Shown here in pieces: positions 15,827 through 24,117 of a stretch of 24,192 nt of DNA; the stretch's first letter is position 1; the number at the start of each line of letters is the position of its first letter. Origin of the DNA: Marinospirillum sp. (GTDB lineage: Bacteria > Pseudomonadota > Gammaproteobacteria > Pseudomonadales > Halomonadaceae); contig NZ_JACUUA010000037.1 of NCBI RefSeq assembly GCF_014859565.1, positions 1 to 24,192 on the forward strand, read 5' to 3'. Under the pieces are notes generated by a model, which saw nothing but the letters and a program-made list of their open reading frames with translations, had not been told where the DNA came from and ran no database searches. A program made the translations under genes and the position numbers.

Positions 15827-15863
15827 AAAAAAGCCCCGGCAGTAGCACTGCTGAGGCTTTTTT
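15827..15863 (-). terminator. Intrinsic terminator after purC
   Basis: AAAAAAGCC (15827-15835) pairs with GGCTTTTTT (15855-15863), and GCAGT-AGC-ACTGC pairs inside, forming one long hairpin with an internal C-A mismatch. T-runs occur on both strands. It lies 18 bases past the purC stop codon, and ends the dapA-bamC-MBL-purC transcript; it would also stop readthrough into the toxin-antitoxin operon. Confidence 0.9.
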
Positions 15864-15881
15864 GTGCGGCAAGAAAAAGGA

Positions 15882-16595
15882 TCAGTCGAACTGGATGCCC
15901 AGACGACGACCGACTTCTTCATAAGCTTCAACCACACCACCCAGACCCTGACGGAAGCGGTCTTTATCCAGCTTTTCACGGGTGGTTTTATCCCACAGGC
16001 GGCAACCATCCGGTGAGAACTCATCACCCAGGGTTACCTGTCCATGGAACAGACCAAATTCCAGCTTGTAATCCACCAGCAGCATACCGGCTTCATCAAA
16101 CAACTGCTTCAACACTGTGTTGACCTTGTAAGTCAGAGCTTTCATTTCCTGCAGCTGGGTTTCTGTCGCCCAACCAAAAGTGATACACAGGGATTCATTG
16201 ATCATTGGATCACCCTGAGCATCATTTTTCAGAAAGAGTTCATAGGTTGGTGGATTCAGTTCCTTGCCTTCTTCCACACCCAGACGGCGCACCAGGCTAC
16301 CGGCGCTGATATTACGAACCACACACTCCACCGGCATCATCTGCATACATTTTACCAGTGAATCCCGTTCATCCAGACGCTTTTCAAAGTGGGTCGGAAT
16401 CCCCGCAGCTTTGAGCTTTTCCATGATGAAGGCATTAAAAATATTGTTCACCTTGCCTTTACGTTCCAGCTGCTCTTTTTTCTTGCCATCAAAAGCACTG
16501 GTGTCGTCACGAAAATGCAGGATCAAAAAATCAGGGTCATCCGTTTTAAAAACTGACTTGGCTTTGCCTGAATAAAGTTCTTCGCGCTTTTCCAC
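15882..16595 (-). CDS. purC: Phosphoribosylaminoimidazole-succinocarboxamide synthase
   Basis: SAICAR synthetase of 237 residues, the same length as in E. coli, joining CAIR and aspartate with ATP in purine synthesis. Visible motifs are [12 protein letters not shown] (N-terminal ATP-binding lobe), [32 protein letters not shown] and [10 protein letters not shown] with [12 protein letters not shown]. The start codon is GTG (16593-16595) with GGAG six bases upstream. It is last in the dapA-bamC-MBL-purC run, 63 bases after the MBL gene and ahead of a strong terminator. Confidence 0.97.
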   Translation of the reverse strand: MEKREELYSGKAKSVFKTDDPDFLILHFRDDTSAFDGKKKEQLERKGKVNNIFNAFIMEKLKAAGIPTHFEKRLDERDSLVKCMQMMPVECVVRNISAGSLVRRLGVEEGKELNPPTYELFLKNDAQGDPMINESLCITFGWATETQLQEMKALTYKVNTVLKQLFDEAGMLLVDYKLEFGLFHGQVTLGDEFSPDGCRLWDKTTREKLDKDRFRQGLGGVVEAYEEVGRRLGIQFD

Positions 16596-16620
16596 AAACG
16601 TCTCCGGGGAGGTAGGTCAT

Positions 16621-16644
16621 TAACAGGGTTAAAGAATAACAGGG
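16621..16644. repeat. Short direct repeat between the MBL gene and purC
   Basis: TAACAGGG occurs at 16621-16628 and 16637-16644 (period 16). It lies in the 63-base gap before purC. It may be chance or a regulatory element; no known operator is recognised. Confidence 0.3.
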
Positions 16645-16658
16645 AAAAACCAAAATTC

Positions 16659-17444
16659 CTAAAGCTGCATTTCTCGCCAGCCAAATCCCTCTTCCTGATT
16701 GGCCAGTGTGATCCAGTCCGGTGTGGTATTTAATGCTGCCGCCAGGGTCTGACAAGCCAGATCCGCGCAGTTGTTCTGTTCACTCAGGTGAGATGCAATC
16801 AGATGGGTCAGTTTTGTGGTTTCGATCTGAGTCAGAAAGTCTGCCGCCTGATCATTACTGAGGTGACCAAAATCACCACCAACCCTGCGTTTTAATGAAG
16901 GTGGATAAGGCCCGACAGCCAACATCTGCGGATCATGATTGGCTTCCAGCACCAGTGCCTGACAGCGGCTAAAGTGGCGTACCACATGGGGTGTAATACT
17001 GCCAAGATCGGTCAGCACACCCAGCCGGTGCTGGCCATCACCCAGCACAAACTGCACCGGCTCTCGTGCATCATGCGGCACAGTCACCGGCCAGATTTCC
17101 AGATCACCCACTGCAAAAGGGTGTTCAGGATGGATGCTGCGCCAGTCCGGCACTTCGCCATTCAAGCGACCCGTCAGGCGAGTACCAGCAGTGGTGTAAA
17201 GCGGGAGTTTATAACGGCGAACCAGTGCACCCACACCACCAATATGATCACCATGCTCATGGGTGACCAGCACTGCACTCAACTGCTCCGGTTCCAGATT
17301 CAACCGCTGCAGACGCCGGGTGACTTCTTTCATGGTGAAGCCACAGTCGATCAGCACATGGGTTTTGCCACAGCTGACCAGTGTTGCATTTCCCTTGCTG
17401 CCACTACCCAGTGAGGCGAACCTGATTCGCCCGGTTTGTCTCAA
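16659..17444 (-). CDS. MBL-fold metallo-hydrolase (YycJ/VicX-like)
   Basis: A 261-residue metallo-beta-lactamase-fold protein. It opens IRFASLGSGSKGNATLV, typical of the YycJ/WalJ branch, and carries THEHGDH at 61-67 (H62, H64, D66, H67), the downstream metal-ligand region around PHDA, LTDLG with a bridging aspartate, and a late ASHLSEQNN histidine. Relatives are thought to act as nucleases or phosphodiesterases; substrate is not known. The start is TTG overlapping the bamC stop as TTGA, and no internal ATG lies near the N-terminus. GGAG is 11 bases upstream, which is long. It sits between bamC and purC, adjacent in E. coli without this gene but often with it in Pseudomonadales. Confidence 0.87.
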   Translation of the reverse strand: MRQTGRIRFASLGSGSKGNATLVSCGKTHVLIDCGFTMKEVTRRLQRLNLEPEQLSAVLVTHEHGDHIGGVGALVRRYKLPLYTTAGTRLTGRLNGEVPDWRSIHPEHPFAVGDLEIWPVTVPHDAREPVQFVLGDGQHRLGVLTDLGSITPHVVRHFSRCQALVLEANHDPQMLAVGPYPPSLKRRVGGDFGHLSNDQAADFLTQIETTKLTHLIASHLSEQNNCADLACQTLAAALNTTPDWITLANQEEGFGWREMQL

Positions 17445-18433
17445 CGCAATTGCCGCTCCAGCCAGCTCAGCAGCTCGGTTTCCACTGCTTCTGGTGCAGC
17501 CACACCCTGCGCCGTCTCCAGAATCAGATCCAGTTCCTGATGGTATTCAGACAAAAACAGCTGGTAGTTATGGGCATCTGCCGCAGGAGCACGGCTGAAC
17601 AGACGCGACCAGAAACCGGAAGGACGCTGATTCTGGGGTACATAACGCACATAAAAACGGCCTTCACTGCGGTTCAGGTCATCCAGCCGCTGATAGTCAT
17701 CATTAAATTCATCTTCCAGCAGGTGCACCAGTTCGGTCCAGGCGCGGTCGTACTCCAGCTGCATCACCAGCACTTCGCGCCCATCACGATCCACCAGGCG
17801 GATGGAATGATTACTGTGCAGTGACTGAGCCTGGAGTGAAACACTCTGTCCACCTTCAGTCAGACTGGTGACTAGAAAGGCCTCCATAGACATCATTCGC
17901 GTGCGGTCATAATCACTGAAGGGCAGCAGCTGCTGGTCTTCAATGGAATGCAGGCGCACCTCGGAGGTACCACGACGCACACCCTGACGCAGTGAAATCC
18001 GCTGAGCCGGTAAACGGCTGGCGGTATCTGCAGCCAGCAGGATTTGTCCCTGACGCGGATTAGACGAAGTTACAGCCACATCTTGTGACTGGGCAAAAGC
18101 CTGCAGAGAAGTCCAGACTTCGCTCGGACTGCGGGTCACCAGCAACCAGCCACCCTGCTCATCCGCACGCTGCTGTACAACACCCTCTTTCTCATCCAGC
18201 ACCCGCAGGGGTTCAGGACGGGGGGCTTGCTGGGCACTGCTGATGCGATGACCACTGGCCTCGGGGATTGGCATGGCATCACGCTGCGCCAGGTTTTCCG
18301 GCAGGGTGTAGCTGGCTGCTTCGGCCTTGTGGTAATCCGAGTTGCGGTCACGGAACTCGCTGCTGCTGCAACCGCTGCCCAGCGCCAATAAAAGCACCGA
18401 GCTGAAAAGCCCCAGCCTTTTTACTGAAATCAT
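17441..18433 (-). CDS. bamC: Outer membrane assembly lipoprotein BamC
   Basis: A 330-residue lipoprotein of the BAM complex, which inserts outer-membrane beta-barrel proteins. The signal peptide ends LLLALGSGC with lipidated C22, although glycine at -3 is not the usual residue. An unstructured N-terminal stretch follows, where BamC contacts BamD, then two helix-grip domains (about 90-205 and 220-325). It starts with ATG, overlapping the dapA stop as TAATG. The dapA-bamC-purC neighbourhood is the main support, together with the architecture; sequence identity to E. coli NlpB is expected to be low. Confidence 0.88.
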   Translation of the reverse strand: MISVKRLGLFSSVLLLALGSGCSSSEFRDRNSDYHKAEAASYTLPENLAQRDAMPIPEASGHRISSAQQAPRPEPLRVLDEKEGVVQQRADEQGGWLLVTRSPSEVWTSLQAFAQSQDVAVTSSNPRQGQILLAADTASRLPAQRISLRQGVRRGTSEVRLHSIEDQQLLPFSDYDRTRMMSMEAFLVTSLTEGGQSVSLQAQSLHSNHSIRLVDRDGREVLVMQLEYDRAWTELVHLLEDEFNDDYQRLDDLNRSEGRFYVRYVPQNQRPSGFWSRLFSRAPAADAHNYQLFLSEYHQELDLILETAQGVAAPEAVETELLSWLERQLR

Positions 18434-19314
18434 TACTTGAGCACTCCGGCCATTTCCAGCGCCTCGTGAATGGTGGTGCGGTATTTTTCTGACAGCGGGG
18501 TCAGTGGCAAACGAATACCCCGATCAATCAGTCCCATTTCGTACAAGGCCCATTTAGTGGGTATCGGGTTGGATTCCACAAACAGACCTGTGTGCAAAGG
18601 CATCAGTCGAGTGTTGATCTGATGTGCCTTGCTGGTATCACCGGCCAGAGCTGTCGCACACATGTCATGCATCTGTCGAGGAGCCACATTAGCGGTAACG
18701 GAAATATTGCCATTAGCTCCCATCAGAATCAGTTCACAGGCAGTGGCATCATCCCCGGAGAACAGCATAAAGTCACTGCCAGATAAGGCGTCCAGCAATG
18801 CCTTGCCGCGTTCCAGATCACCCGTGGCATCCTTGAGTGCAACAATCTTGTCGATTTTGCTCAGGCGCAGCACGGTTTCATTGTGCATATCCACCGCAGT
18901 ACGGCCCGGTACGTTATACAGGATAATCGGCAGATCACTGGCTTCTGCAATGGCCTTGTAATGCAGGTACAGGCCTTCTTGCGTCGGCTTGTTGTAATAA
19001 GGTGTGGTGATCAGGCAATAGTCGGCTCCCACCTTACTGGCGTAACGGGTCAGCTCAATGGCTTCCTTGGTGGAGTTGGAGCCGGTTCCGGCAATGACCG
19101 GGATCTTGCCCGCCACACGGGAAACAACCCGGCGGATCACTTCAAAGTGTTCATCAAAGGAGAGAGTGGAAGGCTCACCCGTGGTTCCGGCAGCCACTAT
19201 GCCATCGGTGCCGTTATTCAGATGAAAGTCGATCAGCCCGTCCAATGCAGGCCAGTCCACTTCACCCTGCAGGGTCATGGGGGTAACCAGGGCAACCAGG
19301 CTGCCTTTAATCAT
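18433..19314 (-). CDS. dapA: 4-hydroxy-tetrahydrodipicolinate synthase
   Basis: A 293-residue TIM-barrel lyase that condenses pyruvate with aspartate semialdehyde, the first committed step to lysine and diaminopimelate. The Schiff-base lysine is K161 ([10 protein letters not shown]), with Y133 in YNVPGR, T44 in GTTGEPSTL and Y107 as the catalytic triad, all at E. coli numbering. The start ATG has GGAG seven bases upstream. It heads the dapA-bamC-MBL-purC run and is divergent from bcp. Confidence 0.97.
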   Translation of the reverse strand: MIKGSLVALVTPMTLQGEVDWPALDGLIDFHLNNGTDGIVAAGTTGEPSTLSFDEHFEVIRRVVSRVAGKIPVIAGTGSNSTKEAIELTRYASKVGADYCLITTPYYNKPTQEGLYLHYKAIAEASDLPIILYNVPGRTAVDMHNETVLRLSKIDKIVALKDATGDLERGKALLDALSGSDFMLFSGDDATACELILMGANGNISVTANVAPRQMHDMCATALAGDTSKAHQINTRLMPLHTGLFVESNPIPTKWALYEMGLIDRGIRLPLTPLSEKYRTTIHEALEMAGVLK

Positions 19315-19404
19315 GCTGTGTCTCCAGATAAAAATTCTTCAGAAATAACGCTTGGTGGCTATTGTTGCCTGTCAGGCGTTTTGGCTCAAGCCTTGCGCTG
19401 TTTA

Positions 19405-19413
19405 TGTTATAGT
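19405..19413 (+). promoter_or_regulatory. Candidate extended -10 promoter for bcp
   Basis: TG-T-TATAGT occurs here, giving a start near 19420 and a leader of about 35 bases before the ATG at 19455. An alternative pairing is TTGGCT (19381-19386) with TATGTT (19403-19408) at 16 bases. Confidence 0.4.
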
Positions 19414-19454
19414 TTTTTTCTGTTTCTTTGACTCTCAGTCTTTATGGAGCCGCC

Positions 19455-19940
19455 ATGACTGCACCTACAGCACACACCCTGACCATCGGCCAGCCCCTCC
19501 CTGATTTCACCGCTGAAGCCACCAGCGGTCTGCAAGTCAGCCCTGCCACGTTCAAGGGTAAAAAAACGGTGATTTATTTTTACCCCAAAGACAGCACACC
19601 CGGCTGCACCACGGAAGGGGGCGACTTCCGCGACCTTTTTGCAGAATTTCAGGCTGCCAACACACAAATATTCGGAGTATCCCGTGATGGCATCAAAAGC
19701 CACGAAAACTTCAAGGCTAAACAGGGTTTTCCTTTTGAGCTGATCAGTGACAAGGACGAAACCCTGTGCGGTATTTTTGATGTGATCAAATTAAAAAAGC
19801 TCTACGGCAAGGAGCATCTGGGCATTGAACGCAGCACCTTTTTACTGGATGAAAATGGCCAGCTGCTGCAGGAGTGGCGCAAGGTGAAAGTGCCCGGTCA
19901 TGTTCAGGCCGTGCTGGATGCCGTGAAAGCAATCAGTTAA
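19455..19940 (+). CDS. bcp: Thioredoxin-dependent thiol peroxidase Bcp (PrxQ family)
   Basis: A 161-residue peroxiredoxin that reduces hydrogen peroxide and organic hydroperoxides. The peroxidatic cysteine is C51 in YPKDSTPGCTTEG, and the thioredoxin-fold strand KKTVIYFYPKD precedes it. In E. coli Bcp the resolving cysteine is five residues on; that position is G56 here. The only other cysteine is C105 (DETLCGIF). The enzyme may thus be 1-Cys or use C105. The ATG at 19455 is chosen because GGAG (19446-19449) lies five bases upstream; the open frame extends nine codons earlier. It is convergent with bepA. Confidence 0.94.
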   Translation: MTAPTAHTLTIGQPLPDFTAEATSGLQVSPATFKGKKTVIYFYPKDSTPGCTTEGGDFRDLFAEFQAANTQIFGVSRDGIKSHENFKAKQGFPFELISDKDETLCGIFDVIKLKKLYGKEHLGIERSTFLLDENGQLLQEWRKVKVPGHVQAVLDAVKAIS

Positions 19941-19949
19941 AACAATTGA

Positions 19950-21443
19950 TTAAAGATCCATCAGGCTGCGCAGGTTTTCCAGCTCCCGCCTGCGCTCCCG
20001 TATGGCAGCCTGCACTCCCCAGGGTTGATTCTGCAAACGTGCCTGCTCCTGAGCCAGATCCAGCTGGCTGAATGCCTGACGAAAACGTCCGGTCAGCTGA
20101 AAAAACTCGGCTCGTGCCTGATGCAGCTGTATCTGCCGATCAGCCTTGCCAGCAGCTTCTGCCAACTGATACCAGACCTGAGGGTCATTCGGTCGTGTAC
20201 TGCTCAGGGCATGTAAAATACGACGGGCTGCATCCCACTGCTGCTGTTGCATGTGCATTTCTGCCTGCAGGAAATGCGCTGGATAATAAGTGGGAGCGAA
20301 CAGCAGTAACTCCTGCAACTGATCTTTAGCCTGCTCCCAGCGCTGCTGTTTTACCAGCTCTTCCACCAGCAGATACCGCGCCAGCAGCCAATCGGGTTCA
20401 GCAGCCACCAGTTGCTCCAATCTGGCCAGACTGGTTGGCAGATCACCTTCCGACCGAGCCAGTAAAGCCGCAGCATAGTGCTGAGCCGCATCACTGCCTG
20501 GCTGGCGATCAAACAAGGTCATGGCATCGGTGCTGTTGCGGATGGTATGAAAAATAATACGGGTACGTATCAGTTCATAATCCCGGCTCTGGCGTGGGCT
20601 GGTTTCTGCCTGCATTTGATCAGCACGAGACTGGGCATCCGCAATACGGCTTTCGGTCAGCGGGTGGGTCAATAAAAATTCTGGCGGGCGACCACTGAGA
20701 CTGGCCAGGCGCTGCATCTGAGCAAACATACGCGGCATGGCCTCTGCTGGATATCCAGCAGCGACCAGCGTTTCCATACCAATCCGATCCGCCTCCTGCT
20801 CATAACTGCGGCTCCACGCCAGCTGGCTCTGGATCGCTGCGGCCTGGGTTCCGGCAATGGCAGCAACACCGGCATCTGCGTGTCCCTGACTGGCCACCAG
20901 AATACCGGCCAGCAAACCCGCCATGGTCGCCCACTGGGCACCCTTGGCAGACTCCACCCGACGGGCAAAATGCCGCTGACTGATGTGTGCCAGCTCGTGC
21001 GCTGCCACCGAGGCGAACTCATCTTCATAAGTCGCAAATACAAACAAGCCGGTATTAATACCAACAATGCCACCGGGTACAGCAAAAGCATTCAATTGAC
21101 GCTGATCCACCAGCAACACGTCCAGCAGTTTCTGTTCCAGTGAACGATTCCAGGTCGCCAGATGCTGGATCAGCTGTTCGGTGTAATTCTGTACCAGTGG
21201 GTCATGATAAAGTTGTGTTTGCCCACGGAACTGACGCAACCAACCTTGTCCCAGCAGGCGCTCCTGATGGGTACTGACTTCAAAACTGCTGGTCAACCCA
21301 AGGCTGGGCAAGTCTGGTGCTTCCGCTGTTATACTCTGCAGCGGAAAAAAAGCCAGCAGTGTAAAGGCCAGACTTTTTTTCAGGCTGTGTAAATACTTGC
21401 AGACGGCACTGGGCAGGGTATTCTGTTGCATCATGGCTTTCAT
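19950..21443 (-). CDS. bepA: BepA-like periplasmic M48 metalloprotease with TPR repeats
   Basis: A 497-residue secreted protease and chaperone that helps LptD and other BAM substrates mature or degrades them when stalled. There is a signal peptide (about 1-40, cleavage near ITA-EAP). The M48 domain has HELAH at 149-153, the third zinc ligand E215 in SYEQEADR, and H260 in LLTHPLTESR, the position of the self-inhibiting histidine switch in E. coli BepA (487 residues). Residues about 310-490 are helical TPR repeats. The start ATG lies 28 bases from the divergent TusA-like gene. It is the functional partner of the BamC encoded nearby. Confidence 0.92.
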   Translation of the reverse strand: MKAMMQQNTLPSAVCKYLHSLKKSLAFTLLAFFPLQSITAEAPDLPSLGLTSSFEVSTHQERLLGQGWLRQFRGQTQLYHDPLVQNYTEQLIQHLATWNRSLEQKLLDVLLVDQRQLNAFAVPGGIVGINTGLFVFATYEDEFASVAAHELAHISQRHFARRVESAKGAQWATMAGLLAGILVASQGHADAGVAAIAGTQAAAIQSQLAWSRSYEQEADRIGMETLVAAGYPAEAMPRMFAQMQRLASLSGRPPEFLLTHPLTESRIADAQSRADQMQAETSPRQSRDYELIRTRIIFHTIRNSTDAMTLFDRQPGSDAAQHYAAALLARSEGDLPTSLARLEQLVAAEPDWLLARYLLVEELVKQQRWEQAKDQLQELLLFAPTYYPAHFLQAEMHMQQQQWDAARRILHALSSTRPNDPQVWYQLAEAAGKADRQIQLHQARAEFFQLTGRFRQAFSQLDLAQEQARLQNQPWGVQAAIRERRRELENLRSLMDL

Positions 21444-21471
21444 AGTGCTCTATATGACAAGGTAACACCTG

Positions 21472-21747
21472 ATGGATTCAAGAAATATTTCAGCATCATC
21501 TGATGATAACGCAACATCCACGGTGACACAGCAGTTGGATGCCCGTGGTCTGCACTGCCCGTTGCCATTGTTAAAGGCTAAACAACGTCTGAACACCATG
21601 CAGCCGGGTGAACACCTGCAGGTTATTGCCAGCGACCCGGGTTCCTGGGATGACTTTGCCAGCTATGCTGAACTCAGCAGCCATACTCTGGTTTCGCGGG
21701 AACAGCAGGGTGACACATTTCACTTTGTCCTGCAGCGGGGAGCATGA
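21472..21747 (+). CDS. TusA-family sulfurtransferase-like protein
   Basis: A 91-residue SirA/TusA-fold protein. After a polar N-terminal extension of about 20 residues, LDARGLHCPLPLLKAKQRL contains the CPxP motif with C29 and the conserved acid and basic residues of the family. TusA itself relays sulfur for tRNA thiolation. Stand-alone relatives next to permease genes often have unknown roles, so I assign no symbol. Its stop overlaps the perM start as ATGA, so the two are translationally coupled. The same TusA-PerM pairing is common in Pseudomonadales. Confidence 0.88.
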   Translation: MDSRNISASSDDNATSTVTQQLDARGLHCPLPLLKAKQRLNTMQPGEHLQVIASDPGSWDDFASYAELSSHTLVSREQQGDTFHFVLQRGA

Positions 21748-22859
21748 GCATGTCGTTCAAGGGAGTGGCGCTGGGTTGGCTGCATCGTTATTTTTCTGAT
21801 GAAGAGGCAGTGATTTTTGCCCTGCTGCTGATTCTGTTTTTCACTGCTCTGGTATTTTTTGGCTCCATGCTGGTGCCTTTTTTAACCGCAGTGGTGCTGG
21901 CCTATCTGCTGCAGGGCATTGTCAGTCAGCTGCAACGCTTTGGAATTCCACAGCTGCCATCAGTACTGCTGACCTTCAGCCTGTTTGTCAGTATTCTGCT
22001 GGCACTGCTGTTCTGGATTTTTCCATTGATCTGGCAACAGAGTGTCAGCTTGGTGCGTGAGTTACCCGCCATGATGCGTACCGCACAGTTCTGGCTGGAT
22101 CACCTGCATGAAGCCTATCCACAACTGCTTACCCAGCAGCAGGTGAATACCTTTCTGAATGATGCCATCGGTGAACTGCGGCAGGTTGGTCAGCTGCTGG
22201 TGTCCGTTTCCTTATCCAGCATTCCCAGCCTGCTGGCCTGGCTGGTTTATCTGATTCTGGTGCCCATTCTGGTATTTTTCATGCTCAAGGATCAGCAACA
22301 ACTGGTCAGTTTCATCACCGGCATGATGCCCAGCAAACGCGCACTGATGACTCGTGTCTGGCATGAAATGGATGCTCAGATCGCCAACTACATTCGCGGA
22401 AAGGCACTGGAAATCATGATTGTGGCTGCCATAACCTGGGCCAGTTTTGCCTGGCTGGGGCTTAACTATGCTGAGCTGCTGGCTCTGCTGGTGGGCTTGT
22501 CGGTGCTGGTGCCTTACATCGGTGCGGCGGTAGTCACTCTGCCGGTGGCATTAATCGCGCTGTTCCAGTTCGGCTTCAGCAGCGAGTTCATGTGGGTGAT
22601 CGGGGTGTATGCGGTCATTCAGGCACTGGATGGCAACGTACTGGTGCCGCTGCTGTTCTCTGAAGCAGTCAATCTGCATCCGGTTTCGATCATTCTGGCA
22701 GTGTTGTTTTTTGGAGGCTTGTGGGGGTTCTGGGGGGTGTTTTTTGCCATTCCACTGGCAACCATGTTAAAGGCCATTATCAATGCCTGGCCGATTGCTT
22801 TTCATCCTGATGAAGATGAAAAGCAGCTGCTGGAAAAACACCAGAACCCGGCTGACTAA
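21744..22859 (+). CDS. perM: AI-2E family transporter / PerM-type permease
   Basis: A 371-residue membrane protein of the AI-2E exporter superfamily. Two membrane segments lie at about 22-60, then more at 73-95. A periplasmic or amphipathic stretch (about 96-150) follows, and then the C-terminal bundle with the family blocks YLILVPILVFFMLKD, IRGKALEIMIVA, LSVLVPYIGA and DGNVLVPLLFSEAVNLHPV. E. coli PerM is also adjacent to bepA. Substrate unknown. The ATG overlaps the TusA-like gene; a second ATG two codons later is also possible. Confidence 0.9.
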   Translation: MSMSFKGVALGWLHRYFSDEEAVIFALLLILFFTALVFFGSMLVPFLTAVVLAYLLQGIVSQLQRFGIPQLPSVLLTFSLFVSILLALLFWIFPLIWQQSVSLVRELPAMMRTAQFWLDHLHEAYPQLLTQQQVNTFLNDAIGELRQVGQLLVSVSLSSIPSLLAWLVYLILVPILVFFMLKDQQQLVSFITGMMPSKRALMTRVWHEMDAQIANYIRGKALEIMIVAAITWASFAWLGLNYAELLALLVGLSVLVPYIGAAVVTLPVALIALFQFGFSSEFMWVIGVYAVIQALDGNVLVPLLFSEAVNLHPVSIILAVLFFGGLWGFWGVFFAIPLATMLKAIINAWPIAFHPDEDEKQLLEKHQNPAD

Positions 22860-22868
22860 TCTGCTGCT

Positions 22869-22905
22869 GCCCGTTTTTCTCAACAACAACGGGCAACCAG
22901 TTTTT
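22869..22905 (+). terminator. Weak hairpin between convergent perM and nadA
   Basis: GCCCGTT (22869-22875) pairs with AACGGGC (22888-22894) over a 12-base loop. A T5 run at 22901-22905 follows six bases later on the plus strand, reaching the nadA stop codon. It is a poor but plausible terminator for perM. Confidence 0.35.
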
Positions 22906-23951
22906 CAGTTGGGAAAATCCAGCATCCGCTGTAACGGGATTAATGCCTTTTTGATCAGTGCTGCATCCACCTGAATTTCATCGCTGCCCTGTTGTAATGA
23001 ACGAATCATGCGCTCCAGACTGTTCATGGCCATCCAGGGGCAATGAGCACAGCTGCGGCAGGTGGCACCATTACCGGCAGTGGGTGCTTCAATAAAACGC
23101 TTCTGCGGGTTCTGCTGCTGCATCTTGTAAAAAATGCCGCGATCCGTTGCCACAATAAAGGTGTCATTCGGCAGTTCACCGGCAGCTTTTAACAACTGGC
23201 TGGTGGAACCGGCCACATCCGCAACATCCACCACACTGGCTGGTGATTCCGGGTGAACCAGTACCGCCGCGGTGGGATGCACCTTTTTCAGATCCAGAAT
23301 ACCCTTGGCCTTGAATTCCTCGTGCACAATGCAGGCGCCATCCCACAGCAGCATTTCGGCACCGGTGGTACGGCAGATGTAATCACCTAGATGTTTGTCC
23401 GGAGCCCAGAGAATTTTTTTACCCTGCTCATGCAAATGACTGACCACCTGCAAAGCAATGCTGGAGGTCACCACCCAATCCGCACGAGCCTTCACCGCAG
23501 CCGAAGTATTGGCATAAACCACCACAGTGTGATCCGGGTGTTGATCACAGAAACGGCTGAACTCATCTACTTCGCAGCCGATATCCAGTGAACAGGTGGC
23601 TTCCAGTGTTGGCATTAATACACGTTTTTCCGGGGACAGTATTTTGGCTGTTTCACCCATAAATCGTACACCGGCCACCACCAGGGTTTGAGCCGGATGA
23701 CGGGCACCAAAACGTGCCATTTCCAGTGAGTCACCGATAAAACCACCGGTTTCTTCTGCCAGCGCCTGAATCACTGGGCTGGTGTAATAGTGGGCAATCA
23801 GCACGGCATTCTGCTCCGTCAGCAGCTGCTTCACCTGTTCCAGTTGTAGAGCCTCTTCGGCTTCCGAAAGAATGGCAGAAGGGGCTGCTCTGGACAGGTG
23901 CTCTCGCACCAGAAGCTGGTCATAAACACTGTTCATCGTAGGCGGAATCAT
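22905..23951 (-). CDS. nadA: Quinolinate synthase A
   Basis: A 348-residue [4Fe-4S] enzyme that condenses iminoaspartate with dihydroxyacetone phosphate to quinolinate in de novo NAD synthesis. The cluster ligands are visible: C120 in [13 protein letters not shown]207 in [10 protein letters not shown] and C304 in [14 protein letters not shown], matching E. coli C113, C200 and C297. [14 protein letters not shown] and [11 protein letters not shown] are further family blocks. The ATG at 23951 is used; an ATG five codons later is an alternative, and neither has a strong ribosome binding site. nadB is not in the window. Confidence 0.97.
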   Translation of the reverse strand: MIPPTMNSVYDQLLVREHLSRAAPSAILSEAEEALQLEQVKQLLTEQNAVLIAHYYTSPVIQALAEETGGFIGDSLEMARFGARHPAQTLVVAGVRFMGETAKILSPEKRVLMPTLEATCSLDIGCEVDEFSRFCDQHPDHTVVVYANTSAAVKARADWVVTSSIALQVVSHLHEQGKKILWAPDKHLGDYICRTTGAEMLLWDGACIVHEEFKAKGILDLKKVHPTAAVLVHPESPASVVDVADVAGSTSQLLKAAGELPNDTFIVATDRGIFYKMQQQNPQKRFIEAPTAGNGATCRSCAHCPWMAMNSLERMIRSLQQGSDEIQVDAALIKKALIPLQRMLDFPN

Positions 23952-23977
23952 CTTTCTGAGGAATTGAACGTGTTGGA

Positions 23978-24008
23978 ATCATAGCATAATGCCAAAGTCC
24001 CAACTCAA
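23978..24008 (-). promoter_or_regulatory. Candidate promoter for nadA
   Basis: On the minus strand TG-C-TATGAT (extended -10, 23978-23986) is preceded by TTGAGT (24003-24008) at 19 bases. Transcription would start near 23971, about 20 bases before the ATG. Confidence 0.4.
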
Positions 24009-24062
24009 CACTAAAGCGCAAAACGGGAACAACATTAAACTGGGCCGAATATTTTGTCTTTA

Positions 24063-24081
24063 TTTGTTCTGTCTGAACAAA
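24063..24081. repeat. Inverted repeat upstream of nadA
   Basis: TTTGTTC-TGTCT-GAACAAA is a perfect 7-base inverted repeat with a 5-base spacer. It sits between the tRNA terminator and the nadA promoter, about 55 bases upstream of the candidate -35 box. It may be an operator or simply a second hairpin after the tRNA. Confidence 0.45.
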
Positions 24082-24112
24082 AAAAAGGCCACCTTTTCAG
24101 GCAGCCTTTTTT
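24081..24112 (-). terminator. Intrinsic terminator of the tRNA-Lys gene
   Basis: On the minus strand a 14-base-pair stem (24099-24112 with 24081-24094, including two G-T wobbles) closes a GAAA tetraloop and is followed by a continuous T-run. It starts six bases past the CCA of tRNA-Lys, so it should separate the tRNA from nadA. Confidence 0.9.
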
Positions 24113-24117
24113 GAAAC

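Noticed and set aside
16580..16600. PurR-type operator at the purC start (ACAAACGTCTCC)
   Set aside because: Only the left half resembles the PurR consensus. The right half is the purC ribosome binding site, so the match is probably chance.
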